A DNA stretch of 64,000 nucleotides from Vibrio splendidus 12E03 (GTDB taxonomy: Bacteria > Pseudomonadota > Gammaproteobacteria > Enterobacterales > Vibrionaceae), in NCBI RefSeq assembly GCF_000272105.2, contig NZ_AJZD02000011.1:1-64000 (forward strand), given 5' to 3'. The position numbers and the translations under genes are program-made. Numbering within the stretch: the first letter of the stretch is position 1; each line of letters begins with the position of its first letter. Positions 43,563 through 52,072 of the stretch are shown here, piece by piece. The notes below the pieces were generated by a model. That model saw only the letters and a program-made list of their open reading frames with translations. It made no database searches and was not told the origin of the DNA.

Positions 43563-44353
43563 TCGTCACTCTCTTTTAAATACTGATGCCAATTTTCATT
43601 GATCACGTCAAAGTGCTCGACGCAGAACTCTTTTCTGTCTTTCAAATAGTCATTTTCCACTTCATCGAGCAAGTTCTTATAGGCATCGGGATCGCTGCCA
43701 TACACCAAGCATAACGTGGAGAAGTAACGCTGCAGGTCGAAACTGTGCTCGTCGATGTATTCCCCTAAGTCGTAATACTCTGGGCGGTCTTCTGACTCGA
43801 AAGCGAACATGTCAGCAGCGCTGATAGCGGCGTCAGCCCCATGCTCTACGTAGTTAAGCAGTAGCACGGTTGCTAGGTTATCAACCGCATCTTCTTCTTT
43901 ACCCAATATGGCAATGTTCTGATCTTCGATATACGCATGCCCAGCTTCGTGTAGCAGAGTGTGCAGTAAGGTATCAATAGCGCCGGTTTGCGCAGATTTC
44001 CCATACTCTTTTTCGTATTGGTTCTTCTCGAAATAATTGAGTGACTCAGCGTAAAAGCTATAAGGGATCAGCACTTGATGGTTTTGTGGATCGTAGAGTG
44101 GTCCTTTTTCCCCGCCATATTGAATGGTTAATGGCTTCTCAAACATGAACAGTTGGTTTGATAGGTCGACCACGGTGTCATTAACGCCACTGCTTTGAAT
44201 CTCTCGTTTGAGCTGTTCTTCTTCTGTATTTTGCGGTTTAGAGTACTCGACGAGCAGGTTACTTTGGGTGGTTTGTTCACTAGATGCATAAGTTGTGGCA
44301 AACATTGCACTCAGGGCTAGGCTGCAGGTCAATGTTCGTTTCAATAATGTCAT
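43556..44353 (-). CDS. DUF4344-type secreted metallopeptidase
   Basis: A 265-residue protein with a signal peptide (LTCSLALSAMFATTYAS). The zinc motif HEAGH (His135, Glu136, His139) lies in LLHTLLHEAGHAYIED, followed by EEDAVDNLATVLLL, the DUF4344 pattern that supplies the third ligand. A likely periplasmic or secreted gluzincin-like peptidase; substrate unknown. Single gene facing the tautomerase-like gene. Confidence 0.85.
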   Translation of the reverse strand: MTLLKRTLTCSLALSAMFATTYASSEQTTQSNLLVEYSKPQNTEEEQLKREIQSSGVNDTVVDLSNQLFMFEKPLTIQYGGEKGPLYDPQNHQVLIPYSFYAESLNYFEKNQYEKEYGKSAQTGAIDTLLHTLLHEAGHAYIEDQNIAILGKEEDAVDNLATVLLLNYVEHGADAAISAADMFAFESEDRPEYYDLGEYIDEHSFDLQRYFSTLCLVYGSDPDAYKNLLDEVENDYLKDRKEFCVEHFDVINENWHQYLKESDDA

Positions 44354-44679
44354 CGGCTATCCTTGTGATTACATGGTGAATCAGAGTCGTGCTGGAGGTA
44401 ACAACGCCAAGCTGTGTACCCTGATTTAGTTACTGCGTTAGAGTATAAGTTTAGACGGAATTTTGATGCATCGAGAACTGCAATTTTTGAAGTAGACGCT
44501 ATCCTATCAAGGAATAATCCGCTTAGAGTTTCGCCACAAAGAATAGGTAAGCTGAATGAACGGTGTCGATGTGATTCGTTTCTGTTGGTAATTAACAGAT
44601 AAATTTCGGTTCAACAGAACCCTTGTGCTATACTCCGCGCCCCAATCCGAATTGGCTTGTTTAATCTTAGGAAATTATT
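44354..44679. other. Intergenic: yibL promoter region
   Basis: A 326-base gap between the divergent metallopeptidase and yibL genes. An extended -10 TGCTATACT at 44626-44634 lies about 45 bases before yibL, with no clear -35. A 62-codon open frame at 44414-44602 has no ribosome site or domain and is probably chance. Confidence 0.5.
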
Positions 44680-45036
44680 ATGAGTGTTAAAAACGAACTT
44701 CAACAAATTAACAACCGTCTAGACAAGTGTCGCCACAAGTTAGATGCTGCTAAAACTCGTAATGATCGTCCTGTTGTTCGTCAATTCGAGGAAGAGATTA
44801 AGAAGCTAACTAAGAAAATTGCCCAGCTTAAACACAAAGAAAGCTACGATGTGAACCAAGAGCGTAAGTCTCTGGTTGATATGCCATTTAGCCGTGAAAT
44901 CACTAAGGCTGAGCAAGCGGATATGGGTAAACTTAAAAAGTCAGTTAAAGGACTCGTAATTGTTCACCCAATGACGAAGATCGGTAAAGAACTTCGCATT
45001 GAGGTTATGACTGGTTACGCACCGAAAAAATTCTAA
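44680..45036 (+). CDS. yibL: YibL family ribosome-associated protein
   Basis: A 118-residue basic protein with a long N-terminal coiled coil (LQQINNRLDKCRHKLDAAKTR ... RQFEEEIKKLTKKIAQLKHK, in two pieces) and a conserved C-terminal MPFSREITKAEQADMGKLKKSVKG block, as in E. coli YibL, which was found with ribosomal particles. Its precise role is unknown. Preceded by AGGAAA and followed at once by a terminator. Confidence 0.92.
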   Translation: MSVKNELQQINNRLDKCRHKLDAAKTRNDRPVVRQFEEEIKKLTKKIAQLKHKESYDVNQERKSLVDMPFSREITKAEQADMGKLKKSVKGLVIVHPMTKIGKELRIEVMTGYAPKKF

Positions 45037-45058
45037 TTACCAGCGATGGTGATGAAAG

Positions 45059-45085
45059 AGGAGCTAGAAATAGCTCCTTTTTGCT
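45059..45085 (+). terminator. Rho-independent terminator
   Basis: AGGAGCTA-gaaa-TAGCTCCT with a GNRA-like loop and a T-run, 22 bases after yibL. Confidence 0.92.
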
Positions 45086-45352
45086 TTTTTAGGTATTAAG
45101 AAAGCAGAGTCAGCGGCATAGATACTCACGCCGTTTTCAACTTTTAGGAGGTGATTGTTGTCACAAATCCTTTTATCTCCTATAAAAGTTAACGTGCTAC
45201 TAACATGGCACTAAGCGATCGCAGTAATGTGTTCGCTTTTCGAATCCACACTTTCTCTCCAGTTTGTATAAATATAGGTAGAGCAGCACAAATAATTACA
45301 GATAAAACTAGACTCATTAGGGAAGATGAGAACGTAAAAAAATAGAGGTTAT
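45086..45352. other. Intergenic before gltS
   Basis: About 270 bases with no supported gene. The minus-strand frame at 45189-45380 runs into gltS and has no ribosome site. A purine-rich AGAGG sits just before the gltS start. No operator was recognised. Confidence 0.5.
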
Positions 45353-46579
45353 ATGAATCAATTAATTTCAATTGGACCACTAGAATCCTTCCTAATCGCG
45401 ATTAGTGTTTTGTTTCTAGGTCATTTCGTCAATGCAAAGCTTCCGATTCTCAAAAAGTACAACATTCCAGAGCCCATTGTCGGCGGCTTGATTGTCGCTT
45501 TTGCTATTACAGCCCTGCACTTTAACGGCCTTGATCTTGAGTTTTCTTTGCCCCTGCAGAACACGTTTATGTTGATGTTCTTTGCAACGGTCGGTCTTGC
45601 GGCGAATTACACGCAGCTGATAAAAGGTGGTGCTAAGGTATTCCTATTCTTAGGGGTAGCGTCGGTTTACATCATTATCCAAAACGGTGTAGGCGTAACC
45701 TTAGCTACGGCACTAGGCCTTGAACCCTTGATGGGTTTGATTGCTGGCTCTATCACCCTTTCGGGCGGTCACGGCACAGGCGCAGCTTGGTCTCAAACTT
45801 TTGCAGACACGTTTGGCATTGCCAATACGCTAGAAATCGCGATGGCTTCAGCGACCTTTGGTTTGATCATCGGTGGTATTATCGGTAGCCCAGTAGCGCA
45901 AAAGCTGATTGATAAAAACCAGCTTGAATCTGAGTACGGCACTGGCACGCAAACGCATGAACGCTTCCCTGAACTTGTTACTTACAACGAGTATGAAGAA
46001 GACAAAGTGACGGCAAAGAAGGTGATTGAAGTGTTGTTCATCCTTCTTATCTGTATCACGGGTGCGAAGTACTTAGAGCAGTGGGTGGCAACTTTTGAAA
46101 TTTCTTGGTTGATGATTCCTGATTTCGTTTACGCGTTGTTTATCGGTGTGTTCATCACTAACGTGTTTGAAGTGACTAAGCTGCATAAGACTGACAGCGA
46201 AACGGTCGATATTCTTGGTACGGTGTCATTGTCATTGTTCCTAGCAATGGCGCTAATGAGCCTTAAGCTTTGGAACATCTTTGACCTTGCGATTCCGTTC
46301 TTGGTTATCCTTGGGGTTCAGGCGGTTGTGTTAGGTATCTTCTCTTACTTTGTGACGTTCAAAGTAATGGGTTCTAATTACGACGCAGCGGTTATGGCAG
46401 GTGGTCACTGTGGTTTCGGCCTAGGTGCAACACCAACAGCGGTAATGAACATGGGCTCTTTGGTGAACCGTTTTGGTCCTTCACCACAAGCCTTCATGGT
46501 GGTGCCAATTGTTGGTGCCTTCTTTATCGATATCGTTAACCTGATTATCCTTCAAGGTTACATCTCGTTTATTGGATAG
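45353..46579 (+). CDS. gltS: Sodium/glutamate symporter
   Basis: A 408-residue inner-membrane carrier with about ten hydrophobic helices and the two GltS re-entrant glycine-rich loops: GSITLSGGHGTGAAW in the first half and GGHCGFGLGATPTA in the second. It imports glutamate with sodium, suited to a marine cell. GAGG precedes the ATG. Single-gene unit with its own terminator. Confidence 0.95.
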   Translation: MNQLISIGPLESFLIAISVLFLGHFVNAKLPILKKYNIPEPIVGGLIVAFAITALHFNGLDLEFSLPLQNTFMLMFFATVGLAANYTQLIKGGAKVFLFLGVASVYIIIQNGVGVTLATALGLEPLMGLIAGSITLSGGHGTGAAWSQTFADTFGIANTLEIAMASATFGLIIGGIIGSPVAQKLIDKNQLESEYGTGTQTHERFPELVTYNEYEEDKVTAKKVIEVLFILLICITGAKYLEQWVATFEISWLMIPDFVYALFIGVFITNVFEVTKLHKTDSETVDILGTVSLSLFLAMALMSLKLWNIFDLAIPFLVILGVQAVVLGIFSYFVTFKVMGSNYDAAVMAGGHCGFGLGATPTAVMNMGSLVNRFGPSPQAFMVVPIVGAFFIDIVNLIILQGYISFIG

Positions 46580-46615
46580 TGCGAACGCACCAATAACGAA
46601 GTATGCAGATACAAG

Positions 46616-46645
46616 AAAGCCAGTCGATTGACTGGCTTTTTTTTG
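46616..46645. terminator. Terminator between gltS and norW
   Basis: AAAGCCAGTC-gatt-GACTGGCTTT followed by eight T on the plus strand; also usable on the minus strand, where the run is weaker. Confidence 0.92.
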
Positions 46646-46703
46646 TTTTAGCGAACGCCGCTTATTTTATTCAACGTATATTATTGAGCGTATGTCATTG
46701 AGC

Positions 46704-47900
46704 CTATGCGGGTGAGCTTGCTTGTAGCTCTTTGAGCAGAGGGAACGCCGCTTTGGTGTGTTCTCCCGTGACAATGAATCCAACCAACTGGTTATCTTCA
46801 TTAAAGCCCTTAGCGACAATGCCTTTAGGATCGAATCGAGTTTCCCAACTCTGAGCGGTTTGAATATCGCGCCCTGCGAGTTGAATCGGGTAACTCGGTG
46901 TTTTCACCTTAGTGATGATATGAGGCAAGCTGAGCTTTCCTTCGCCCACTTTGCCCACTTTGCCCACTTTGCCCACTTTGCTTTCTCCGTTACCCATAAC
47001 CAGCTGCTTAGCCAACACGTTTGCAGACAAAATAGCGGGCTGAAGATAAGCCATCACACGCCCCTCTATTTCGGCACAGTCACCAATCGCATACACATTC
47101 TCGACATTGGTTCTCATGATGGTATCGACCACAATCCCTTTGTTTACTTCTATTCCCGCTTGTGTGGCTAACTGTGTGTTTGGTCTTAGCCCTGCTGCTG
47201 CAATCACGATATCGGTTCGTATCAATCGAGAAGACGTGGTTTGCAACCTCACGCCATCAGGGAGATACGTTGCGCGACACACTGCAGAATCGGTTTCGAC
47301 GGTAACCCCTGCTTTTGTTAGTTCCCTTTCCAATTCAAGCGAAACGAAAGGTGGCACTAGGTTATTCAATAGATAACTTGCGGGTTCGATAATCGTGACA
47401 TCTTTACCCGCAGTTTGAAGGTCGAATGCGAGCTCGACCCCAATTAAGCCTCCACCCATCACAGTGATGCGTTGAGCGCGATCGATCTGAGCTTTGTGTT
47501 TATCAAACTCTTCCAAACTATTTAACGTAATGGTTGCGCTGCGTTTAAGCCCTTCCGCTGGTGGTATAAAAGGCGTCGCGCCCGTCGCTAATACCAACTT
47601 TGAATAGTGGATAGATTGGCCATCAACATGAACACACTGCTGCTCAGTATCTATCTCGCTCACAAGTGCTTTGGTTTTGATGACCACGTTGTACTGCTCT
47701 GCCAATTGTTGAGCGTTATGTACTGCCAGTGTTTCCGGCGTTTGTTCCTGACTGAACGCGTGCGAAAGATTCGGCTTACTGTACTCAACCCCGGCATCGG
47801 CGGTGATCATAGTAATCGCGATATCTCGGTCAAGCTTACGTACCATCTTGATGGTTTGTAGGGCAGCGAAACCGCCACCCACAATAACAATGTTCGACAT
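46704..47900 (-). CDS. norW: NADH:flavorubredoxin reductase
   Basis: A 398-residue FAD enzyme passing electrons from NADH to the rubredoxin domain of NorV. Seen: the N-terminal FAD motif IVIVGGGFAALQ, the second NAD motif VMGGGLIGVELA and the late YAIGDCAEI. The ATG at 47900 leaves one base after the norV stop. It is longer than E. coli NorW, partly because of an in-frame KVG repeat (four copies, bases 46944-46979) in a loop before KLSLPHIITK. Confidence 0.92.
   Translation of the reverse strand: MSNIVIVGGGFAALQTIKMVRKLDRDIAITMITADAGVEYSKPNLSHAFSQEQTPETLAVHNAQQLAEQYNVVIKTKALVSEIDTEQQCVHVDGQSIHYSKLVLATGATPFIPPAEGLKRSATITLNSLEEFDKHKAQIDRAQRITVMGGGLIGVELAFDLQTAGKDVTIIEPASYLLNNLVPPFVSLELERELTKAGVTVETDSAVCRATYLPDGVRLQTTSSRLIRTDIVIAAAGLRPNTQLATQAGIEVNKGIVVDTIMRTNVENVYAIGDCAEIEGRVMAYLQPAILSANVLAKQLVMGNGESKVGKVGKVGKVGEGKLSLPHIITKVKTPSYPIQLAGRDIQTAQSWETRFDPKGIVAKGFNEDNQLVGFIVTGEHTKAAFPLLKELQASSPA
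46944..46979. repeat. In-frame 9-bp tandem repeat within norW
   Basis: GCCCACTTT four times without error, encoding Lys-Val-Gly x4 on the minus strand. The nine-base unit keeps the frame when copies are gained or lost, so length variants stay functional. Confidence 0.95.
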
Positions 47901-47901
47901 G

Positions 47902-49407
47902 CTACTTCTCCACAAACACTTCTTTGCCTAAATGGCATTCAGGGCAAAGGAAATCATCAGGTACTTGCGCCCAAGGAGTTCCAGGTTCGACGCCTTGGTA
48001 GGGTTCGCCCAATTGTGGGTCGTACACCCATTCACACACTGTGCAACGCCAGCAAGTGCAGTCTGCACTGTGTACTGGCTTATCTTGCGCTTCTTCTGGC
48101 TTCAGCTCTGTTGTGTCTTTGAGCTCGGCAGTGGTGTTTACCGGTGCTGGTGTGGCTTCAAGCGGTGTTACATTACGTGATACTTGTTTCGGTGTGCTCA
48201 CTTCATCTGCTTCTACACGCCAAACCTCGGCCAGTGTCATGCCGTAATCGATACATTGGCGAAGAGCGTCTGTGTCTGGTTTCCAATGGATGTGTTGTGG
48301 CGCACTCACCTCGAAGTTGGCTTCACGTAGTCGAGCGTCGATACGTTTTACTGCGCCGCCTGTCCAACCTGAAGAGCCAAATGCCGCGGCTCTTTTACCA
48401 GCAAAGCGCAGTCCGTGTATTTCTTCTAGTAGCGCTGCGATTTGCGGCATCATCACATTGTTCATGGTCGATGAACCGACTAGAACCCCTTTTGAACGGA
48501 AGATATTGGCAAGGATGTCATTCTTATCGTGCTTAGAGATATTGAAGACTTTGATTGCTGTTTCTGGGCTGCCTTTACGGATACCTTTTGCGATTGCGTC
48601 AGCCATCATGCGAGTGTTGTTCGACATGGTGTCGTAGACAATGGTGATACGATCTTCTTTGTAGGCTTTAGACCACTCGTAGTATTGTTCAACAATTTGC
48701 GTCGCGTTGTCGCGCCAAATACAGCCATGAGAGGTGGCGATAACATCGATAGGCACACCTAAGCTCAATACTTCTTCTATCTTCGCTTTCACCAAAGGTG
48801 CGAAAGGTGTGAGGATGTTCGAGAAGTAACGCAGACATTGATCATGAAGCTCGACTTGGTCTAGCTGATCGTTGAATAGGTTTTCATCACAGTAGTGCTG
48901 ACCGAACGCATCGTTGCTGAACAGGATTTCGTCACCTGTGAGGTATGTTGCCATTGAGTCTGGCCAGTGCAGCATTTTCATCTCAACAAAGATGAGTTGC
49001 TTACCGTTACCGACATCGAGCGTGTCGCCTGTTTTAACGGTTCGGAAGTTCCAGTCTGGCTGGTGGTGATGGCCAACAATCGAGTTAACGCCAGCTTCTG
49101 TGCAGTAGACGGGTGTGTTTGGAATTTTGGCTAATAGTGCCGAAAGGGCACCTGAGTGGTCTTCTTCAGCATGCTGACAAATGATGTAGTCGATCTCATT
49201 GATGTCGATTTCCATCTCAAGGTTTGCAAGGAATTGTTCAGTAAAGCGATGATCAACGGTATCAACAAGCACCGTTTTCTCTTCACGAATCAGGTACGAG
49301 TTATAACTGGTACCTTTGTTCATGTGGTATTCCTTGCCATGGAAGTGCTCAGTTTCCCAATCGTGGACACCAACCCAATGAACATTTGATTTAACGTGAA
49401 TAGTCAT
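47902..49407 (-). CDS. norV: Anaerobic nitric oxide reductase flavorubredoxin
   Basis: A 501-residue flavodiiron enzyme that reduces nitric oxide to nitrous oxide without oxygen. N-terminal beta-lactamase-like di-iron domain (ligands His79, Glu81, Asp83 in [10 protein letters not shown]), flavodoxin domain ([20 protein letters not shown]), a Pro/Thr/Glu-rich linker and a C-terminal rubredoxin ([10 protein letters not shown] ... CPEC). An extra CTC just before the rubredoxin is unusual. Co-transcribed with norW. A sigma-54 promoter and NorR-type sites lie upstream. Confidence 0.96.
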   Translation of the reverse strand: MTIHVKSNVHWVGVHDWETEHFHGKEYHMNKGTSYNSYLIREEKTVLVDTVDHRFTEQFLANLEMEIDINEIDYIICQHAEEDHSGALSALLAKIPNTPVYCTEAGVNSIVGHHHQPDWNFRTVKTGDTLDVGNGKQLIFVEMKMLHWPDSMATYLTGDEILFSNDAFGQHYCDENLFNDQLDQVELHDQCLRYFSNILTPFAPLVKAKIEEVLSLGVPIDVIATSHGCIWRDNATQIVEQYYEWSKAYKEDRITIVYDTMSNNTRMMADAIAKGIRKGSPETAIKVFNISKHDKNDILANIFRSKGVLVGSSTMNNVMMPQIAALLEEIHGLRFAGKRAAAFGSSGWTGGAVKRIDARLREANFEVSAPQHIHWKPDTDALRQCIDYGMTLAEVWRVEADEVSTPKQVSRNVTPLEATPAPVNTTAELKDTTELKPEEAQDKPVHSADCTCWRCTVCEWVYDPQLGEPYQGVEPGTPWAQVPDDFLCPECHLGKEVFVEK

Positions 49408-49445
49408 AATGATAATACCTTATTTTAAATATCTAAGGCTCTCAC

Positions 49446-49461
49446 TGCACTAGTTGTGCCA
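49446..49461 (-). promoter_or_regulatory. Sigma-54 promoter of norVW
   Basis: Minus-strand TGGCAC-AACTA-GTGCA places GG and GC ten bases apart, the -24/-12 signature of RpoN promoters (consensus TGGCAC-N5-TTGCA). It lies about 39 bases before the norV start codon. Confidence 0.85.
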
Positions 49462-49516
49462 TGTTTTCAAGTTGTTGTTTTGGTTGTGTTTGTTTGATTT
49501 TTAAGCTCTAATTTGT

Positions 49517-49527
49517 GTCTTTATGAC
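49517..49527. promoter_or_regulatory. NorR-type enhancer site 1
   Basis: GTCTTTATGAC is a GT-N7-AC element, as bound by NorR upstream of E. coli norVW, about 60 bases upstream of the sigma-54 promoter. Confidence 0.6.
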
Positions 49528-49561
49528 TTGATGGTTTTTGTAATCATATTGATTTTAATGT

Positions 49562-49572
49562 GTCCTTATGAC
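49562..49572. promoter_or_regulatory. NorR-type enhancer site 2
   Basis: GTCCTTATGAC, identical to site 1 except one base and 45 bp away from it. The pair fits an upstream activator array. E. coli has three such sites; only two were found here. Confidence 0.6.
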
Positions 49573-49607
49573 TTTCTGGTGGGTAGTGGCTTGGATAAAT
49601 AACAGAT

Positions 49608-49636
49608 ATAAAAAAGACCAGACGAGCGTCTGGCCA
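49608..49636 (-). terminator. Terminator of nitroreductase gene
   Basis: On the minus strand GGCCAGACG-ct-CGTCTGG followed by TCTTTTTT, about 50 bases after the nitroreductase stop. It insulates that gene from norVW. Confidence 0.88.
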
Positions 49637-49686
49637 AATAAAGCAGTGCGATTTGTTTGTGTCAGCTATTTACAGCGTAGTGTCTG

Positions 49687-50343
49687 TTATAGCGTAGTAA
49701 CGACTTCATCAAGAGCTAGGCGCGCTTTTGGTTTGCCGTAGTTGTAGTCTTCGCCGTCTTTGTGGTAGCCGATAGCTAGCGCTACATCAACAACGTGACC
49801 TTCTAGTTCGTCAGCAAATTCTTCGCTGATCATAGCTGCGTCTACACCTTCCATAGGCGTTGAAGCGATACCTAGACGAGCTAGTGTATGCAGTGTGTTA
49901 CCTAGTGCGATGTAAACTTGAGACTTAGTCCAGTTACCGTTGAAACCTGTTTCGTCTGTGTTCATTTCTGCAAATGCGTAAGCACCTAAGAATTGCTCGT
50001 ACATTTCAGCTGGTAGGTGACCAGAGCTTACTTCTGTATCTGCACGCTTCGCGAATTTCTCTTTTGTGTACTTAGGATCGTGAGCAAACAGGATCGTGTG
50101 TGACGCTTCTTTCGCATGTGGTTGGTTAAACTGGAACATGTTTTCGAAAGTATTGTGGAAGCGTTGTTTTGCTGCGTCACTCTCAATGATGATGAATTTC
50201 CAAGGCTGAGAGTTGATAGAAGAAGCTGACAAGCGAAGTGCTTCTTTGATTACTTCCATGTCTTCCGCAGAGATGCGTTTTTCTGCATCGTATTTTTTAG
50301 CTGTGTAACGAGTGTTTAGATCAGTAATGATTGGATGAGTCAT
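49687..50343 (-). CDS. NAD(P)H-dependent nitroreductase (NfsB-like)
   Basis: A 218-residue FMN enzyme of the nitroreductase family: FMN-binding RYTAKKYDAEKR near the start, SSINSQPWKFIII in the middle, and a C-terminal VALAIGYHKDGED. It reduces nitro compounds or quinones, or acts as a dihydropteridine/flavin reductase. Independent unit with its own terminator, upstream of norVW on the same strand; a link to nitrosative stress is inference. Confidence 0.9.
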   Translation of the reverse strand: MTHPIITDLNTRYTAKKYDAEKRISAEDMEVIKEALRLSASSINSQPWKFIIIESDAAKQRFHNTFENMFQFNQPHAKEASHTILFAHDPKYTKEKFAKRADTEVSSGHLPAEMYEQFLGAYAFAEMNTDETGFNGNWTKSQVYIALGNTLHTLARLGIASTPMEGVDAAMISEEFADELEGHVVDVALAIGYHKDGEDYNYGKPKARLALDEVVTTL

Positions 50344-50634
50344 GTTGAATCCTAATATCTATCAATAATAAATGTTGTAGGGTTTTATGTTCAGTCACGT
50401 CAACAATAAACGGATAACCAATTTAAACGAATCTCAATAGATTGAACGTCTAAATAGTTATCGAACATGCCCCAATAAATCGAGTATCTGCGGTAGCTCA
50501 AGTCGATGGGTGTAAGATAATAGAAGAATGACTCGGGAAAAATAGCGAACATATCAAATCACTATGGTTAATAATGTCCATAATGATTCGATAAATGTGA
50601 TCTTAATGGAGGTGGGATCTCTAGATTCAGTAGC

Positions 50635-51501
50635 TTAGTACGCCTTGATACCATATTGGCGCAATAATGGCGGAAGTACGCTGTCTAGGTTGGGGATATC
50701 TTCTGGCGTGATTTCGATTAAACCAAAACCATGCTCTTCATAGATTTTTCTCGTCGCTTCACGTTTATCTTCGGCGAGTGGCGCAGAATCGGTTCCCCAG
50801 AACTGGATGTATACTTTGCCACTTGGTAGATAAAAATCGCTGATCACTTCTTTTGATATCGGAAGCGGACGCTCGTACGCATGAACCACTCCTGCCATAT
50901 AAAGCCAGTTATCGATGATCAGCTCTCCCTTTGAACGAACATAATGCCCATCTAAGCTTCGGTGCTTCGCCTCAAATTTCTGACGAAAACTGGAGAATGA
51001 CACATCGGTCGAGTGGCTTTCAGCATCATGCCCTAGGAATTCAACAACAGACTGCTTCAAACGTTTATTGCGAACCAGTGAGTCGTGCCATACCACGAAT
51101 AAGTTTTGAGTCGCTTTATCTTCTCTTTGTTCACCACCGGCTTTTAAGCCTGTAGAGGTGACATGCCAACCGTCTTCTTCTTTTGTGATCCAACCAAGTT
51201 CATTGAGCAATAAGTTGATCTTCTTTGCGCTGAGTTGAAAGGCACTACCAAGCTGGGTGGCGGTGAGTGTTTTCCCTGAGAATGAGTCCAAATCGATAAG
51301 TAGTTTCTCTGGCCAGACAATAAATACACCAAACTTCTTGTGTTCGACATATTCCCCACCAAAGCTTTCTCCCCGTTCTGTGAGAATCCAACGCTCTTGT
51401 GAACGCACTATATAGCCCGCTGTTTTTAGATCGCTAAATAAAGCTTTAGCTTCTATGCCTTTTTGTTTAGCGAGTGCGGATGTGGAAATTTTGTCTGACA
51501 T
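50635..51501 (-). CDS. Two winged-helix domains plus PD-(D/E)xK-type nuclease fold
   Basis: A 288-residue protein. Two N-terminal winged-helix-like repeats (about residues 1-45 and 75-125, with SAKKINLLLNELGWI) are followed by a C-terminal domain like the nuclease fold appended to helicase IV-type and other repair proteins: VRSKGELIIDNWLY (Glu193), ISDFYLPSGKVYIQFWG (Asp222, then Gln233 where the family usually has Glu). The Glu-to-Gln change at a putative catalytic site may impair cleavage. Stand-alone gene. Inference: a DNA-binding protein of the PD-(D/E)xK superfamily, possibly inactive. Confidence 0.72.
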   Translation of the reverse strand: MSDKISTSALAKQKGIEAKALFSDLKTAGYIVRSQERWILTERGESFGGEYVEHKKFGVFIVWPEKLLIDLDSFSGKTLTATQLGSAFQLSAKKINLLLNELGWITKEEDGWHVTSTGLKAGGEQREDKATQNLFVVWHDSLVRNKRLKQSVVEFLGHDAESHSTDVSFSSFRQKFEAKHRSLDGHYVRSKGELIIDNWLYMAGVVHAYERPLPISKEVISDFYLPSGKVYIQFWGTDSAPLAEDKREATRKIYEEHGFGLIEITPEDIPNLDSVLPPLLRQYGIKAY

Positions 51502-51789
51502 AGCCTTTTCTCAAATAGCGGCGTGACTCGCTGATGGGTGTTGGAGAGATAGATGATGCGATAGCGTTGGTGAATACCATATCACATCTATCAATGCTAA
51601 CTGCAGTTCACTGGTCTATGTTTTTAGTCGAGCGTTAGGTCTCGTTTTGTATTTTTAGCAAAATGTAGTTCATCCTGTAATTAAATTACACTTATAGCGA
51701 TTTTACTCACCTGGGTGCATTCTTTATATACATGGCACGATGTTCTTTTATACGGTTTATATAGATTCCAGATGCTATATTTTATTAAG

Positions 51790-51805
51790 TGTGATTTTGA
51801 TCACT
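51790..51805. promoter_or_regulatory. CRP site 1 upstream of mtlA
   Basis: TGTGA-ttttga-TCACT matches the CRP consensus TGTGA-N6-TCACA at nine of ten core bases. About 270 bases before the mtlA start. Confidence 0.7.
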
Positions 51806-51833
51806 GTTTATTTTTAAGTATTACAAAATAAAA

Positions 51834-51849
51834 TGTGATCCTGATCGTG
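51834..51849. promoter_or_regulatory. CRP-like site 2 upstream of mtlA
   Basis: TGTGA-tcctga-TCGTG has a perfect left half and a degraded right half. Confidence 0.45.
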
Positions 51850-51949
51850 TGTTAATAATATCCATTCTCATTAATTTGGCTTTGTAATTTAAATTCATGG
51901 TGTTTTTGTGATCTAAAGTGTACTTGTTAACCCGAAAGTGTTTTTCGTG

Positions 51950-51965
51950 TGTGATGGTCATCACG
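51950..51965. promoter_or_regulatory. CRP site 3 upstream of mtlA
   Basis: TGTGA-tggtca-TCACG matches nine of ten core bases and forms the stem GTGATG/CATCAC. About 108 bases before the mtlA start. Multiple CRP sites are also known in the E. coli mtl promoter. Confidence 0.7.
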
Positions 51966-52072
51966 AAAGTTGGGCTAAGGTGCATTTTGGAAATGTTGTG
52001 ATACATTTTAATCGACTTTTGAGTACACACTTTCGGTCATTTGACCAACCAATACACTACGGGGTTCTACCT

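Larger units (their letters stand above)
51502..52072. other. Long regulatory region upstream of mtlA
   Basis: About 570 bases with no supported gene. It is AT-rich and holds several CRP-type sites (listed separately) and a GGTCA-tt-TGACC palindrome at 52035-52046. A minus-strand frame at 51821-52030 has no ribosome site. In V. cholerae the antisense sRNA MtlS is encoded opposite the mtlA leader, so this is where one would look for it; I could not recognise its sequence. Confidence 0.6.

Noticed and set aside
44414..44602. 62-codon open frame before yibL
   Set aside because: No ribosome site or recognisable domain, and composition like non-coding DNA.
45189..45380. 63-codon minus-strand frame upstream of gltS
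   Set aside because: Overlaps the gltS start and has no ribosome site.
51821..52030. 69-codon minus-strand frame in the mtlA leader
   Set aside because: No ribosome site and extreme AT content; a regulatory leader is the better explanation.
52035..52046. GGTCA-tt-TGACC palindrome before mtlA
   Set aside because: A short palindrome in AT-rich leader DNA; not enough to name a regulator.
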